From an uncultured Tolumonas sp. (lineage in GTDB: Bacteria; Pseudomonadota; Gammaproteobacteria; Enterobacterales; Aeromonadaceae), in the NCBI RefSeq assembly GCF_963556105.2, contig NZ_OY829944.1, positions 564,501 to 628,500 on the forward strand: a stretch of DNA of 64,000 nt. The letters are read 5' to 3'. The position numbers and the translations under genes were made by a program. The notes beneath the pieces were generated by a model. It was not told where the DNA came from. It saw nothing but the letters and a program-made list of their open reading frames with translations, and ran no database searches. Shown here in pieces: positions 42,443 through 52,980 of the stretch. How positions within the stretch are numbered: position 1 is the stretch's first letter; the number at the start of each line of letters is the position of its first letter.

Positions 42443-43555
42443 GTGAAACGAGGCATGAGCGGTCCGGTAGTTATCTCTATCATACTGCACGCACTGCTGA
42501 TCCTGATGTTCATTCTGAAATGGAATCTGGATAAACCAAAGCGACCTGCTGGTGGCGGCGGTGGCGGTGGCGGTATTGTGAATGCGGTTGTTATTGATCA
42601 ATTGAAGTTTGATCAACATAAACAATTTGCGAAACAACAAAAGGCCAAAAAAGCGGAACAGGCGAAAGAGGAAGCAGCGGCACAAGAAGCAGTTGCTGAG
42701 GCCGCACGTCAGGAAAAAATTGAAAACGCAATTCGCTTGAAGAAAGAAAAACAGCAACAAAAAGAAGCCAAAGAGAAAGAGCGTAAACTGGAAGTTGAAA
42801 AACAAAAAGTTGAAGCTGAAAAGAAAATCTCTTTAGAGAAAAAGAAAAAAGAAGAGCTGAAGAAAAAGCAGGACGAAGAGAAAAAACTGGCTGATCAGAA
42901 AGCGGCCGAACAAAAGGCAGAAGAGCAGAAAAAACTCGACGAGAAGAAAAAGTTAGAGGAAGACAAAAAGCTCGAAGAGAAGAAAAAAGCTGAACAGGAA
43001 GCGAAGGAACAAGCGGCCAAGGAAGCTAAAGAAGCAAAAGAGAAAGCCATAAAAGAGGCTAAAGAAGCGAAAGAAAAAGCAGCAAAAGAAGCCAAAGAAA
43101 AAGCAGCAAAAGAAGCCAAAGAAAAAGCAGATAAGGCCAAAGCGGCCAAAGATGCTAAAGAAAAGGCAAAACGTGATGCTGCTGATGCCAGTAAGCTGGA
43201 AGATGAACTGTTAAGCGAAGAAGCGGGTGGCGCTGCTGCTGGGCCATCAGGCAATAGCACTAAACCATCGACCTCTGCCGGGCCGGGTGGCTCTGGTGGT
43301 GGTGATCCAGGTTATGGTGATAAGGTCGCTAATATGATCGAACAGCGGATGCTGATTGATCAAAATATGAAAGGTAAGAGTTGCGTTGTCAAAATCAGAT
43401 TAGCGCCCGATGGCTTAGTTCTGAGTGTGACAGCTGGCAGTGGTGATCCTGCAATCTGTCGTGCAGGGGTTACAGCTGTTAATATGATCGGGACGTTCCC
43501 AGCACCACCATCGGATGCAGAACGAACCATTAATGCAACAATACAGCCCCAATAA
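42443..43555 (+). CDS. tolA: TolA, periplasm-spanning protein of the Tol-Pal system
   Basis: 370 residues. Domain I has one membrane span near the N-terminus (SGPVVISIILHALLILMFILKW, with the Ser-His pair of the TolQR contact). Domain II (about residues 60-245) is a long Ala/Lys/Glu helix. Domain III is the C-terminal globular part (GYGDKVANMIEQRMLIDQNMKGKSCVVKIRLAPDGLVLS, ending with the Cys pair). A Gly-rich linker GGGGGGG follows the membrane span. Domain II contains two exact tandem 24-base units at 43076-43123. Confidence 0.94.
   Translation: MKRGMSGPVVISIILHALLILMFILKWNLDKPKRPAGGGGGGGGIVNAVVIDQLKFDQHKQFAKQQKAKKAEQAKEEAAAQEAVAEAARQEKIENAIRLKKEKQQQKEAKEKERKLEVEKQKVEAEKKISLEKKKKEELKKKQDEEKKLADQKAAEQKAEEQKKLDEKKKLEEDKKLEEKKKAEQEAKEQAAKEAKEAKEKAIKEAKEAKEKAAKEAKEKAAKEAKEKADKAKAAKDAKEKAKRDAADASKLEDELLSEEAGGAAAGPSGNSTKPSTSAGPGGSGGGDPGYGDKVANMIEQRMLIDQNMKGKSCVVKIRLAPDGLVLSVTAGSGDPAICRAGVTAVNMIGTFPAPPSDAERTINATIQPQ
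43076..43123 (+). repeat. Tandem 24-base repeat inside tolA
   Basis: Two identical units reading KAAKEAKE in frame, flanked by similar degenerate units; it keeps the reading frame, so copy-number change would only alter helix length. Confidence 0.85.
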
Positions 43556-43599
43556 TGATGATCATTATTGATTTTGTAACAACCGGGAAATGAATAAAG

Positions 43600-44895
43600 A
43601 TGAAAAAACTCTTGATGGCATTGGTAGGATGGTTGTGGTTTAGTCAGTTCGCTATGGCAGAGCTGGATATTCTGGTAACCGGTGGCATGGACAGTGGTCG
43701 TCCTGTCGCAATTGTTCCTTTTAAATCCGATGGTTCACTACCAGAAGATTTAGCGAATGTAATTAGTTCGGACTTAATGCGCAGTGGCAAATTCAGCCCG
43801 CTGAGCCGTAATTCAATGCCAGAACAACCAGCGCAAAGTGGACAAATCAATTTCCCGACTTGGTCGGCATTGGGCACTGAGGCTGTTGTTGTCGGTCATG
43901 TTGAATCTGCAGGTGCTGGTCAATATCGCGTTACCTTTGAATTGGTTGATGTTGCAAAAGGTAAGTCTGGTGGCAATGCAGTTTTAGATAGCCGTGTTGC
44001 AACCGTAACCGCTAAACAGCTGCGTAAATACGCACATCGTATCTCTGATATTGTCTATGAGAAATTGACAGGGGAACGAGGCGCATTCCTGACCAGCATT
44101 CTCTATGTGACTGTAGATCGCAGTCAACCAATGCCATATCGCCTGATGCTGGCTGATTATGATGGTTACAATGAACGTATGCTGTTACGTTCCCGTGAAC
44201 CAATCATGTCACCATCTTGGTCTCCTGATGGTCGTAAAATCGCTTACGTGAGTTTTGAAAAACGGACTCCTGCAATCTTTATTCAGGATCTCTATTCTCA
44301 AGCTCGTAGCATGCTAATTGCCTTACCGGGTATTAATGGTGCACCAGAATGGTCGCCAGATGGTCGTTCTATGGCAGTTGTTTTATCCAAAGATGGTCAG
44401 CCAGATATTTATGCCGTTGACATTGGTTCACGCCGTTTAAATCGTTTGACGTCTGATCCGGCTATTGATACTGAACCATCATGGAGTGCGGATGGCCGTT
44501 CTGTCTTCTTCACATCAGAGCGTGGCGGTAGACCGCAAATTTATAAAGTAGATGTAGCATCACACAGCTCCAGCCGTGTAACATGGGAAGGTGATTCGAA
44601 TCTTGGCGCCAGCGCTACGCCGGATGGCAAAGCGATTGTAATGGTGAGCCGTATTCAGGGTTCATACCGTATTGCCCGTCAGGATCTGCAGGGCGGTGGT
44701 GTGTATGTGCTAACCAGCTCATCACTCGACGAATCACCAAGTGTTGCGCCGAACGGTAGTATGATCATCTACAGCACTGTATATCAAGGTCGCCAGGGGC
44801 TGGCACTGGTATCGGCAGACGGGCGTTTCAAAGCTAACTTACCTTCCGCTAAGGGAGAAGTTCGCTCTCCGGCCTGGTCACCGTTTTTGAACTAA
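43600..44895 (+). CDS. tolB: TolB, periplasmic beta-propeller of the Tol-Pal system
   Basis: 431 residues. Signal peptide with [20 protein letters not shown] and cleavage before ELDI. An N-terminal TolA-binding domain is followed by a six-bladed propeller with repeated [25 protein letters not shown] and [13 protein letters not shown] motifs. It binds Pal. Confidence 0.96.
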   Translation: MKKLLMALVGWLWFSQFAMAELDILVTGGMDSGRPVAIVPFKSDGSLPEDLANVISSDLMRSGKFSPLSRNSMPEQPAQSGQINFPTWSALGTEAVVVGHVESAGAGQYRVTFELVDVAKGKSGGNAVLDSRVATVTAKQLRKYAHRISDIVYEKLTGERGAFLTSILYVTVDRSQPMPYRLMLADYDGYNERMLLRSREPIMSPSWSPDGRKIAYVSFEKRTPAIFIQDLYSQARSMLIALPGINGAPEWSPDGRSMAVVLSKDGQPDIYAVDIGSRRLNRLTSDPAIDTEPSWSADGRSVFFTSERGGRPQIYKVDVASHSSSRVTWEGDSNLGASATPDGKAIVMVSRIQGSYRIARQDLQGGGVYVLTSSSLDESPSVAPNGSMIIYSTVYQGRQGLALVSADGRFKANLPSAKGEVRSPAWSPFLN

Positions 44896-44916
44896 TCCGA
44901 GCAATGTACCAAGGAT

Positions 44917-45441
44917 ATGAAGAAAATGAAAATTAACCCACTGCTGAAAACGCTGCTGATTGCGATTCCACTGGTTACTCTGGCTGCATGTAGCCATAAA
45001 AAAGGCTCTACTTCTGGCGCAACCGACGGTATGGCGGGTCAAGGCGTAGAAACTTCCGGTCTGGATTCAGGTCTGTCAGCAGATGAACAAGCTAAACAGC
45101 AGTTTGAATCACTGAAACAAGACAACGTGATTTACTTCAACTTCGACTCAGATGCTATCGAAGGCCAGTATGCTCAGTTGCTGCAGACTCATGCTGATTT
45201 CCTGAAGGGTCACAATAGCGTTAAAGTATTGATCGAAGGTCATACTGACGAAAAAGGCACGCCAGAGTACAACATCGCATTGGGCGAACGTCGTGCTAAA
45301 GCTGTTGCTAAATATATGCAGAACCTGGGTGTAGATGTTTCTCAATTGTCAGTTGTCAGCTACGGTGAAGAAAAACCAGCTGATCCAGCTCACACTGAAG
45401 AAGCTCTCAGCCATAACCGTCGTGCGGTACTGGTTTACTAA
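44917..45441 (+). CDS. pal: Peptidoglycan-associated lipoprotein Pal
   Basis: Outer-membrane lipoprotein that binds peptidoglycan. 174 residues. The signal peptide ends with lipobox LAAC (Cys25), followed by a flexible linker and an OmpA-like domain (VIYFNFDSDAIEG..., VKVLIEGHTDEKGTPEYNIALGERRAKAVAKYM). An ATG three codons on (44926) is an alternative start. Confidence 0.96.
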   Translation: MKKMKINPLLKTLLIAIPLVTLAACSHKKGSTSGATDGMAGQGVETSGLDSGLSADEQAKQQFESLKQDNVIYFNFDSDAIEGQYAQLLQTHADFLKGHNSVKVLIEGHTDEKGTPEYNIALGERRAKAVAKYMQNLGVDVSQLSVVSYGEEKPADPAHTEEALSHNRRAVLVY

Positions 45442-45447
45442 GGTTGA

Positions 45448-46278
45448 ATGTTGATGGGTAACCTCCATTATGTAAAAGCGGCCACATTGATGGCCGCTAT
45501 TTTTTCTGTTCCGTTGGTTCATGCCGACGATATGGAAGATCGTGTTGTTAAACTAGAGCGTATGGTGAATGCGCGTGGTTTGTCTCAGGTAGAGATGCAA
45601 CAGCAAATAGATGCTTTGACTAACGATGTTCGTTCATTGCGCGGAGCATTGGAAGAGTCAAACTATAAGTTACAACAAGTAACGGATCGGCAAAAAACGC
45701 TCTATCAAGAGTTGGACAAGCTGCAACAAGCCGCGCCTGCTCCTGCACCAGCTCAAACGCCGCCTGCTGCCGCTTCACCACCTGCTGGCGCTCAGCCTGC
45801 TGCAACACCTGCACAACAACAGGCGGCTCCTGCGACACCTACCGCTGGCGATACTGCTGCGCCAACAAAATCTAAACCTGTCGCCGCACCAGCTGCACCG
45901 GTCAGTGGTTCAGAAAGTAAAGATTATGATGCAGCAGTTAGTTTGGTCGTTAAAGATAAAAACTATGCGAAGGCAATTCCTGCTTTTGATTCGTTTATTA
46001 CGACCTATCCAAATTCAGTGTTACAACCCGGTGCGCATTACTGGTTAGGTCAGTTGCAGCTTAATCAGGGCGATCGTGAAAAAGCAAAAGCGCATTTCTT
46101 GACCGTAGCACAAAAATATAAAGATTCACCAAAGCGTCCGGAAGCAATTTATAAGCTGGGAGTCATCGCAAAAGCGGATGGTGACACCGATAAAGCGAAT
46201 AAATTTTTCCAATTGGTTATTAAGCAATACCCTAATACGTCTGCTGCGCAATTAGCTCAGAAGGCCATGGGTGGTTAA
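45448..46278 (+). CDS. cpoB: CpoB (YbgF), periplasmic coordinator of Tol and PBP1B
   Basis: 276 residues. Signal peptide (ATLMAAIFSVPLVHA), N-terminal coiled-coil trimerisation region (VVKLERMVNARGLSQVEMQQQIDAL...), a Pro/Ala/Gln-rich linker (about residues 95-150) and C-terminal TPR repeats (DYDAAVSLVVKDKNYAKAIPAFDSFITTYPNS...). It starts 6 bases after pal and ends the operon before the tRNA array. Confidence 0.94.
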   Translation: MLMGNLHYVKAATLMAAIFSVPLVHADDMEDRVVKLERMVNARGLSQVEMQQQIDALTNDVRSLRGALEESNYKLQQVTDRQKTLYQELDKLQQAAPAPAPAQTPPAAASPPAGAQPAATPAQQQAAPATPTAGDTAAPTKSKPVAAPAAPVSGSESKDYDAAVSLVVKDKNYAKAIPAFDSFITTYPNSVLQPGAHYWLGQLQLNQGDREKAKAHFLTVAQKYKDSPKRPEAIYKLGVIAKADGDTDKANKFFQLVIKQYPNTSAAQLAQKAMGG

Positions 46279-46355
46279 TAATTAGTTAAAAAGGGCCTAA
46301 AATACGGAAAATTGGTCGAACGATGAGCAAACAGAAATAAATCATTATTTTTCTG

Positions 46356-46383
46356 TTGATTCGGAAACGTAAATCCGTATTAT
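46356..46383 (+). promoter_or_regulatory. Promoter of the Lys/Val tRNA array
   Basis: -35 TTGATT (46356-46361), 16-base spacer, -10 TATTAT (46378-46383), followed by GC-rich AGGCCGCCG, a stringent-type discriminator. Confidence 0.7.
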
Positions 46384-46425
46384 AGGCCGCCGTTGGCAGG
46401 GCAGAATGCAAAGCCAGCAAAGAGT

Positions 46426-46501
46426 GGGTCGTTAGCTCAGTCGGTAGAGCAGTTGACTTTTAATCAATTGGTCGCTGGTTCGAATCCAGCACGACCCACC
46501 A
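46426..46501 (+). tRNA. tRNA-Lys (TTT), copy 1
   Basis: 76 bases. Acceptor GGGTCGT/ACGACCC, anticodon loop CTTTTAA (TTT), CCA encoded. Confidence 0.97.
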
Positions 46502-46511
46502 CGAATTCCCA

Positions 46512-46587
46512 GGTCGCTTAGCTCAGCTGGGAGAGCACCTCCCTTACAAGGAGGGGGTCACTGGTTCGATCCCAGTAGCGACCACCA
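46512..46587 (+). tRNA. tRNA-Val (TAC), copy 1
   Basis: 76 bases. Acceptor GGTCGCT/AGCGACC, anticodon stem CCTCC/GGAGG with loop CTTACAA (TAC), CCA encoded. Confidence 0.97.
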
Positions 46588-46607
46588 GTTTTAAAAATGA
46601 TACAGAT

Positions 46608-46683
46608 GGGTCGTTAGCTCAGTCGGTAGAGCAGTTGACTTTTAATCAATTGGTCGCTGGTTCGAATCCAGCACGACCCACCA
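46608..46683 (+). tRNA. tRNA-Lys (TTT), copy 2
   Basis: Identical to copy 1. Confidence 0.97.
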
Positions 46684-46700
46684 TCATTTGCAGTATCCCA

Positions 46701-46776
46701 GGTCGCTTAGCTCAGCTGGGAGAGCACCTCCCTTACAAGGAGGGGGTCACTGGTTCGATCCCAGTAGCGACCACCA
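46701..46776 (+). tRNA. tRNA-Val (TAC), copy 2
   Basis: Identical to copy 1. Confidence 0.97.
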
Positions 46777-46818
46777 GTTTTACACATAATCAACCGAATG
46801 ATTATGTTGAAGTTCCCA

Positions 46819-46894
46819 GGTCGCTTAGCTCAGCTGGGAGAGCACCTCCCTTACAAGGAGGGGGTCACTGGTTCGATCCCAGTAGCGACCACCA
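46819..46894 (+). tRNA. tRNA-Val (TAC), copy 3
   Basis: Identical to copy 1; preceded by a 42-base spacer with an unexplained short inverted pattern (AATCAACCGAATGATT). Confidence 0.97.
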
Positions 46895-46913
46895 AATTTT
46901 GTGTTACAAGTGT

Positions 46914-46989
46914 GGGTTGTTAGCTCAGTCGGTAGAGCAGCGGACTCTTAATCCGTAGGTCGAAGGTTCGATCCCTTCACAACCCACCA
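46914..46989 (+). tRNA. tRNA-Lys (CTT)
   Basis: 76 bases. Acceptor GGGTTGT/ACAACCC, anticodon stem CGGA/TCCG with loop CTCTTAA (CTT); a distinct lysine isoacceptor for AAG. Confidence 0.95.
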
Positions 46990-46999
46990 ATAAATCCCA

Positions 47000-47075
47000 G
47001 GTCGCTTAGCTCAGCTGGGAGAGCACCTCCCTTACAAGGAGGGGGTCACTGGTTCGATCCCAGTAGCGACCACCA
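47000..47075 (+). tRNA. tRNA-Val (TAC), copy 4
   Basis: Identical to copy 1. Confidence 0.97.
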
Positions 47076-47095
47076 GTTTCAAAAGTGACAAAGAT

Positions 47096-47171
47096 GGGTC
47101 GTTAGCTCAGTCGGTAGAGCAGTTGACTTTTAATCAATTGGTCGCTGGTTCGAATCCAGCACGACCCACCA
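47096..47171 (+). tRNA. tRNA-Lys (TTT), copy 3
   Basis: Identical to copy 1; last gene of the array. Confidence 0.97.
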
Positions 47172-47260
47172 TCTTTGCTCCAACCTTCCTGTTTTTATCT
47201 TCCTATTTCCAATATTAATAACTCGCTTTTATCCTCGGTACTTCGAATACTGAATTGCAT

Positions 47261-47288
47261 TTAGCAAGTCAGTCATCTCGGTTATAAT
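47261..47288 (+). promoter_or_regulatory. Probable nadA promoter
   Basis: TTAGCA (47261-47266), 16-base spacer, TATAAT (47283-47288), 33 bases before the start codon. The -35 is weak. Confidence 0.5.
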
Positions 47289-47321
47289 CAGCGAAGCCTT
47301 ATCGTATTACTGGAGTAAGAC

Positions 47322-48383
47322 ATGAACAGCCCAGTCAATGTGGTTGAAATTGACTATCCTTTTCCGCAAATTCCAGCGCCGTTATCTGCGGAGCGTAAGC
47401 AGGAGTTGACTGCTCGTATCGCTGAATTGCTGAAAGCCAGAAATGCTGTGTTGATTGCGCATTATTATACTGACCATGATATTCAGGCATTGGCTGAAGC
47501 GACGGGCGGATTTATTGGCGATTCGCTGGAAATGGCAAAGTTTGGTAAGCAGCATGCAGCACAAACACTCATCGTTGCTGGTGTGCGCTTTATGGGCGAG
47601 TCAGCGAAGATCCTAAGCCCGGAAAAGCAAGTGCTGATGCCAACACTGCAGGCCGAATGTTCTCTGGATCTTTCTTGTCCTATCGAAGAGTTTTCTGCAT
47701 TTTGTGATGCACATCCAGAGCATACGGTGGTGGTTTACGCCAATACCTCAGCGGCTGTGAAGGCTCGCGCCGATTGGGTTGTCACATCCAGTATTGCATT
47801 GGAAATTGTTGAGCATCTGGATGCTGAAGGTAAAAAAATTCTGTGGGCGCCGGATCGTCATCTCGGGGCTTATATAGAGAAAAAAACGGGTGCTGAGATG
47901 CTACGCTGGCAGGGAGCGTGTATCGTCCATGATGAATTTAAAGCTAAGGCATTGGCACGTTTAAAAGCGGAACATCCTGATGCCGCTGTACTGGTGCACC
48001 CTGAGTCACCTGCTGCAGTCATTGAAATGGCTGATGCAGTCGGTTCTACGACCCAATTGATTAAGGCGGCGCAGCAGTTGCCTCAGCAAAAATTGATTGT
48101 GGCAACAGACCGTGGCATTTTTTATAAAATGCAGCAAGCGTGCCCTGATAAGGTCATGATTGAAGCGCCAACCGGTGGTGATGGGGCAACTTGCCGAAGC
48201 TGTGCACATTGTCCGTGGATGGCTATGAATGGCTTAGAAGCGATTTATGCAGCTTTGTCGGAGCAGGCTCATGCGCATGAAATCAAAGTTGATGAATCTA
48301 TTCGCCAGAAAGCATTGATCCCATTGAATCGTATGTTGGATTTTGCGGCTAATTTGCAGCAGAAAATAAGCAGCAATATTTAA
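47322..48383 (+). CDS. nadA: Quinolinate synthase NadA
   Basis: Condenses iminoaspartate with dihydroxyacetone phosphate to quinolinate in NAD synthesis; a [4Fe-4S] enzyme. 353 residues. Cluster cysteines are seen in [12 protein letters not shown] and in the C-terminal [19 protein letters not shown]; substrate-binding [16 protein letters not shown] is near the N-terminus. It follows the Lys/Val tRNA array downstream of tol-pal, as in E. coli. Confidence 0.96.
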   Translation: MNSPVNVVEIDYPFPQIPAPLSAERKQELTARIAELLKARNAVLIAHYYTDHDIQALAEATGGFIGDSLEMAKFGKQHAAQTLIVAGVRFMGESAKILSPEKQVLMPTLQAECSLDLSCPIEEFSAFCDAHPEHTVVVYANTSAAVKARADWVVTSSIALEIVEHLDAEGKKILWAPDRHLGAYIEKKTGAEMLRWQGACIVHDEFKAKALARLKAEHPDAAVLVHPESPAAVIEMADAVGSTTQLIKAAQQLPQQKLIVATDRGIFYKMQQACPDKVMIEAPTGGDGATCRSCAHCPWMAMNGLEAIYAALSEQAHAHEIKVDESIRQKALIPLNRMLDFAANLQQKISSNI

Positions 48384-48397
48384 TGGCATTTTGAAAT

Positions 48398-48432
48398 AAA
48401 AAAGCAGGATACCAATGTATTCTGCTTTTTTT
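48398..48432. terminator. Bidirectional terminator between nadA and the mutarotase gene
   Basis: AAAAAAGCAG(GAT)...(ATT)CTGCTTTTTT, A-tract and T-tract on both sides, between convergent genes. Confidence 0.85.
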
Positions 48433-48455
48433 ATTTCTAGAACATCACGTATTTT

Positions 48456-49340
48456 TTACAGATAACTGATCTCAGTGCTGAGCGTGTGTTCTTCACCCGC
48501 AGGAATTGCTTGTCCTTCCCCTGTAACGCAGGTTTCGACACAAACCATGGTTTGCCAGCGATCGCTATCGAAGTCAGCCATGTTTTCTGCTGCAGTCCAA
48601 GGGTTCCAAACCACCGCAGAATTTTCACCACCATTATCTAAATTGATGGTGTCGTAGCCAGTCGTGAATGTTACTACTTTGGCTGGTTTACTATAAATAC
48701 GATCAACGGCAGCCGTCAGATGAAAATCACCTTCTTGAACGCCATCTGCTTTTGTCAGTTTATCGTAGAAGTGGTCGCCCAAGCCTTTTACCGTGACAAA
48801 CTCAGTGCCTTTGGTATTGAAGTAGGTGTGCAGTGCTTCAAAAACACAGAATTCTTTTGCACTGGAATTTTCGGTGGTTAACGACATGGTTAATGTAGCA
48901 CCCACACGAACCTCAAATTCCAGACGGAATGTATGAGGCCACATAGCAAGTGTTTCTGCTGTGTCGTTCAAAGATAGATGCACAAATGTGCCATCGTCTG
49001 TTTCGCTGACGCCTTCCAATTGCCATGTCAGACCACGAGCAAAACCATGGGCAGGAAGTCCTGAGCCTAACGCTGCTGGTGCTGGGCCGAACCAAGGCCA
49101 ACAGATAGGCACACCACCACGAAATGGTTTAGAACCATCTTGAGCGCTGGTATGGCTCATCCATAGTAATGGTTGTTTGTCTTTTGCTTGATAGTGCAAT
49201 ACGTGCGCACCAAATAACGAGATGGCTGCTTCCGCATATTGGTTTTTAATAAGAAGATAGCTTAGCCCAGATTCATTAGTGGCTAACTGTGTATTGCTGG
49301 TGAGATCTTGTTGTTTAGTAAATTTGAATTTTCTTAACAC
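48456..49340 (-). CDS. yeaD: D-hexose-6-phosphate mutarotase (YeaD-like)
   Basis: Aldose-1-epimerase-like enzyme interconverting alpha and beta anomers of glucose 6-phosphate and similar sugars. 294 residues from the GTG at 49340, exactly the length of E. coli YeaD. The GTG has a GGGAG site, whereas the longer frame to 49478 runs through the gapA terminator and into gapA. Motifs: LFGAHVLHYQ, FRGGVPICWPWFGP, LPAHGFARGL, FEALHTYFN and VVWNPW. It is downstream of gapA, as in E. coli. Confidence 0.92.
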   Translation of the reverse strand: MLRKFKFTKQQDLTSNTQLATNESGLSYLLIKNQYAEAAISLFGAHVLHYQAKDKQPLLWMSHTSAQDGSKPFRGGVPICWPWFGPAPAALGSGLPAHGFARGLTWQLEGVSETDDGTFVHLSLNDTAETLAMWPHTFRLEFEVRVGATLTMSLTTENSSAKEFCVFEALHTYFNTKGTEFVTVKGLGDHFYDKLTKADGVQEGDFHLTAAVDRIYSKPAKVVTFTTGYDTINLDNGGENSAVVWNPWTAAENMADFDSDRWQTMVCVETCVTGEGQAIPAGEEHTLSTEISYL

Positions 49341-49354
49341 GTGTAAGCTCCCAA

Positions 49355-49385
49355 AGTAAAAAGGCAGCCTACAGGCTGCCTTTTG
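49355..49385 (-). terminator. Intrinsic terminator after gapA
   Basis: On the minus strand AAAAGGCAGCC/GGCTGCCTTTT with a short loop, then TTAC; lies between gapA and the yeaD start. Confidence 0.85.
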
Positions 49386-49411
49386 CAAACTCATTTGGAA
49401 TGAGCGCTCAA

Positions 49412-50726
<1,315 letters not shown>

Positions 50727-52907
50727 ATGGATGAACTCCTTGATTTACTGGCACAACGACGTGGTATAGGGCAAGAGTATACGGATATCTGGGGGAAAAC
50801 GACTCAGACATCAATGGAGAATAAGCGGGCTATCCTTGATGCCATGGGGTATGCAACAACGGAACCTGAGGTTTTATCAGAACAAATTAGTCACGAAGAT
50901 CTTACGTACTGGCAACAAATGTTGGATCCTGTGTATGTGCTAAGACAGCAAACAGAGTTTCATATTACCTGCAGATTGCCTGCAAGTACGGAGTCTCTAC
51001 TGAATTGGCGTATTGAACTGGAAGAGGGTGCTCAGCTAAGTGGCGTTATTTCACTGAATGACAGTCAAAAAATAAACTCCTTCCAAGCGAACGAATTATT
51101 ATTTTCTGAATATGTAATAAATATTCAGCAGAATATTCCTAATGGTTATCATCAATTTAATCTTTTATCTGGAAATAATACGCAAGTATTAGCGACTTCT
51201 TCTTTAATTGTTGCTCCGGCCAATTGTTTTCATCCTGAGTTTTTACAACGCCAGCAAAAATGCTGGGGGCCAAGTGTTCAATTATATACTTTGCGCAGCC
51301 AGCGTAACTGGGGGGTTGGCGATTTCACCGATCTAAAAATGTTATTGCGTGGTGTTGCGGCGTGGGGTGCAGATTTTGTTGGTCTGAATCCGATCCATGC
51401 TTTGTATCCGGCTAATCCGGAAAGTTGCAGCCCATATAGCCCTTCTTCTCGTCGCTGGTTAAACGTCATTTATATTGATGTTGAAGCAATACCTGACTTT
51501 TTATCCAATCCAGCGCTGCAAAAAGAATTAGCAGCCTCGGAAATTCAAGAACAACTGAATCAGTTACGTGCAGTTGACTGGATTGATTACCAAGCTGTTT
51601 TCTCCTTCAAAATAGGTTGGTTACGCCGGGTATTCGAAGGGGCTGATCTCTCTGCTCGTACTGAACGGGGCAAGGCATTTGCTGAATATATTGCTGCCGG
51701 TGGTGATGGCTTATTGCAGATGGCGACGTTTGATGCGTTGCAAAGCACGTTATATGCCGGTGGCTTAGAAGCGTGGGGCCCACCGGTATGGCCTGAGGTG
51801 TACCGGAGTTTTGATTCTCCGGCTGTCCAAACTTGGATTGCATCTCATCAGTTGGACATCCGTTTTTATCAATATTTGCAATGGATGGCCGATCTGCAGT
51901 TGGCTGAAGCAGAGCAACTGGCTAAAGCATTAGGTATGAAGATCGGGTTATACCGTGATCTGGCGGTGGGTGTATCTGAAGGCTCTTGTGAGATTTGGGC
52001 GAATAAAGATCTGTATTGTCCTAAGGCCAGTATCGGTGCACCACCTGATCCGTTGGGGCCACAGGGCCAAAACTGGGGATTACCGCCGATAGATCCAGTG
52101 CAACTAAAGCAAGCAGCTTACCGACCTTTTATTGAGTTATTACGGGCCAACATGCGTGGTTGCGGGGCATTACGTATTGACCATGTCATGGGCTTACGCC
52201 GACTTTGGTGGGTACCACCGGGTGCGCCATCATCAATGGGGGCGTATGTCTATTATCCCGTTGAGGAGTTGCTGGCTATTCTGGCGCTGGAGTCACACCG
52301 TGAGCGTTGCATGGTCATTGGTGAAGATTTAGGAACTGTGCCACCGGAAATGCGGACATTACTGCATGCCAATGGTGTTTATTCCTACAAGGTCTTTTTC
52401 TTTGAAAGAGCTGCTGATGGCGGTTATTTCTCGCCGGTACATTATCCAGCTCAGGCAATGGCAGCATTGACGACACATGATATGCCTACGTTACGTGGCT
52501 TCTGGCATTGTGATGATTTGGCCTTAGGGCGTGATTTGGGCCTTTATCCAGATGAAGATAAATTACAGGATTTATACCGTGAACGGCACAGCGCTAAACA
52601 GGCGATCCTCGACTCATTAGCAGGGCATGGTGTGTTGCCGGATGGTATCGGACATGATGTCAGCTGGGTTGGTATGAACACCGCGTTGGCTCATGCGTTA
52701 CAAGAGCATATGTGTCGTGGTAATAGCGCATTATTCAGTACCCAGTTGGAAGATTGGCTGGAGATGGATAAACCGGTCAATGTCCCTGGTACTAGCAGTG
52801 AATATCCGAACTGGCGGAGAAAATTGAGTAAAGATTTAGAGAGCTTTTTAAATGATCCCGGGCTGGCGGCGTTGGCTAACAGACTGACTAATGCACGAAA
52901 ACAATAG
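50727..52907 (+). CDS. malQ: 4-alpha-glucanotransferase (amylomaltase)
   Basis: Transfers alpha-1,4-glucan chains between maltodextrins; GH77. 726 residues. An N-terminal extension precedes the barrel; the catalytic region shows ALRIDHVMGLRRLWWVP (nucleophile Asp), VIGEDLGTVPPEMR (acid/base Glu) and TTHDMPTLRGFW. It is followed at short distance by glgB and glgX, suggesting a glucan-remodelling unit. Confidence 0.95.
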   Translation: MDELLDLLAQRRGIGQEYTDIWGKTTQTSMENKRAILDAMGYATTEPEVLSEQISHEDLTYWQQMLDPVYVLRQQTEFHITCRLPASTESLLNWRIELEEGAQLSGVISLNDSQKINSFQANELLFSEYVINIQQNIPNGYHQFNLLSGNNTQVLATSSLIVAPANCFHPEFLQRQQKCWGPSVQLYTLRSQRNWGVGDFTDLKMLLRGVAAWGADFVGLNPIHALYPANPESCSPYSPSSRRWLNVIYIDVEAIPDFLSNPALQKELAASEIQEQLNQLRAVDWIDYQAVFSFKIGWLRRVFEGADLSARTERGKAFAEYIAAGGDGLLQMATFDALQSTLYAGGLEAWGPPVWPEVYRSFDSPAVQTWIASHQLDIRFYQYLQWMADLQLAEAEQLAKALGMKIGLYRDLAVGVSEGSCEIWANKDLYCPKASIGAPPDPLGPQGQNWGLPPIDPVQLKQAAYRPFIELLRANMRGCGALRIDHVMGLRRLWWVPPGAPSSMGAYVYYPVEELLAILALESHRERCMVIGEDLGTVPPEMRTLLHANGVYSYKVFFFERAADGGYFSPVHYPAQAMAALTTHDMPTLRGFWHCDDLALGRDLGLYPDEDKLQDLYRERHSAKQAILDSLAGHGVLPDGIGHDVSWVGMNTALAHALQEHMCRGNSALFSTQLEDWLEMDKPVNVPGTSSEYPNWRRKLSKDLESFLNDPGLAALANRLTNARKQ

Positions 52908-52980
52908 TAATGATTTTCATATCAGCGAGTTATTTGTATCTGTAGCTGACCATTCTTAGTGATGTAGTAGAGGTTTACAT

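Noticed and set aside
42895-43260. 121-residue minus-strand frame opposite tolA
   Set aside because: Ser/Ala/Phe-only composition is the mirror of the Lys/Ala/Glu repeat in tolA; no ribosome site.
46635-46958. 107-residue frame across the Lys/Val tRNA genes
   Set aside because: It translates tRNA genes and spacers; repeats in the protein are tRNA repeats.
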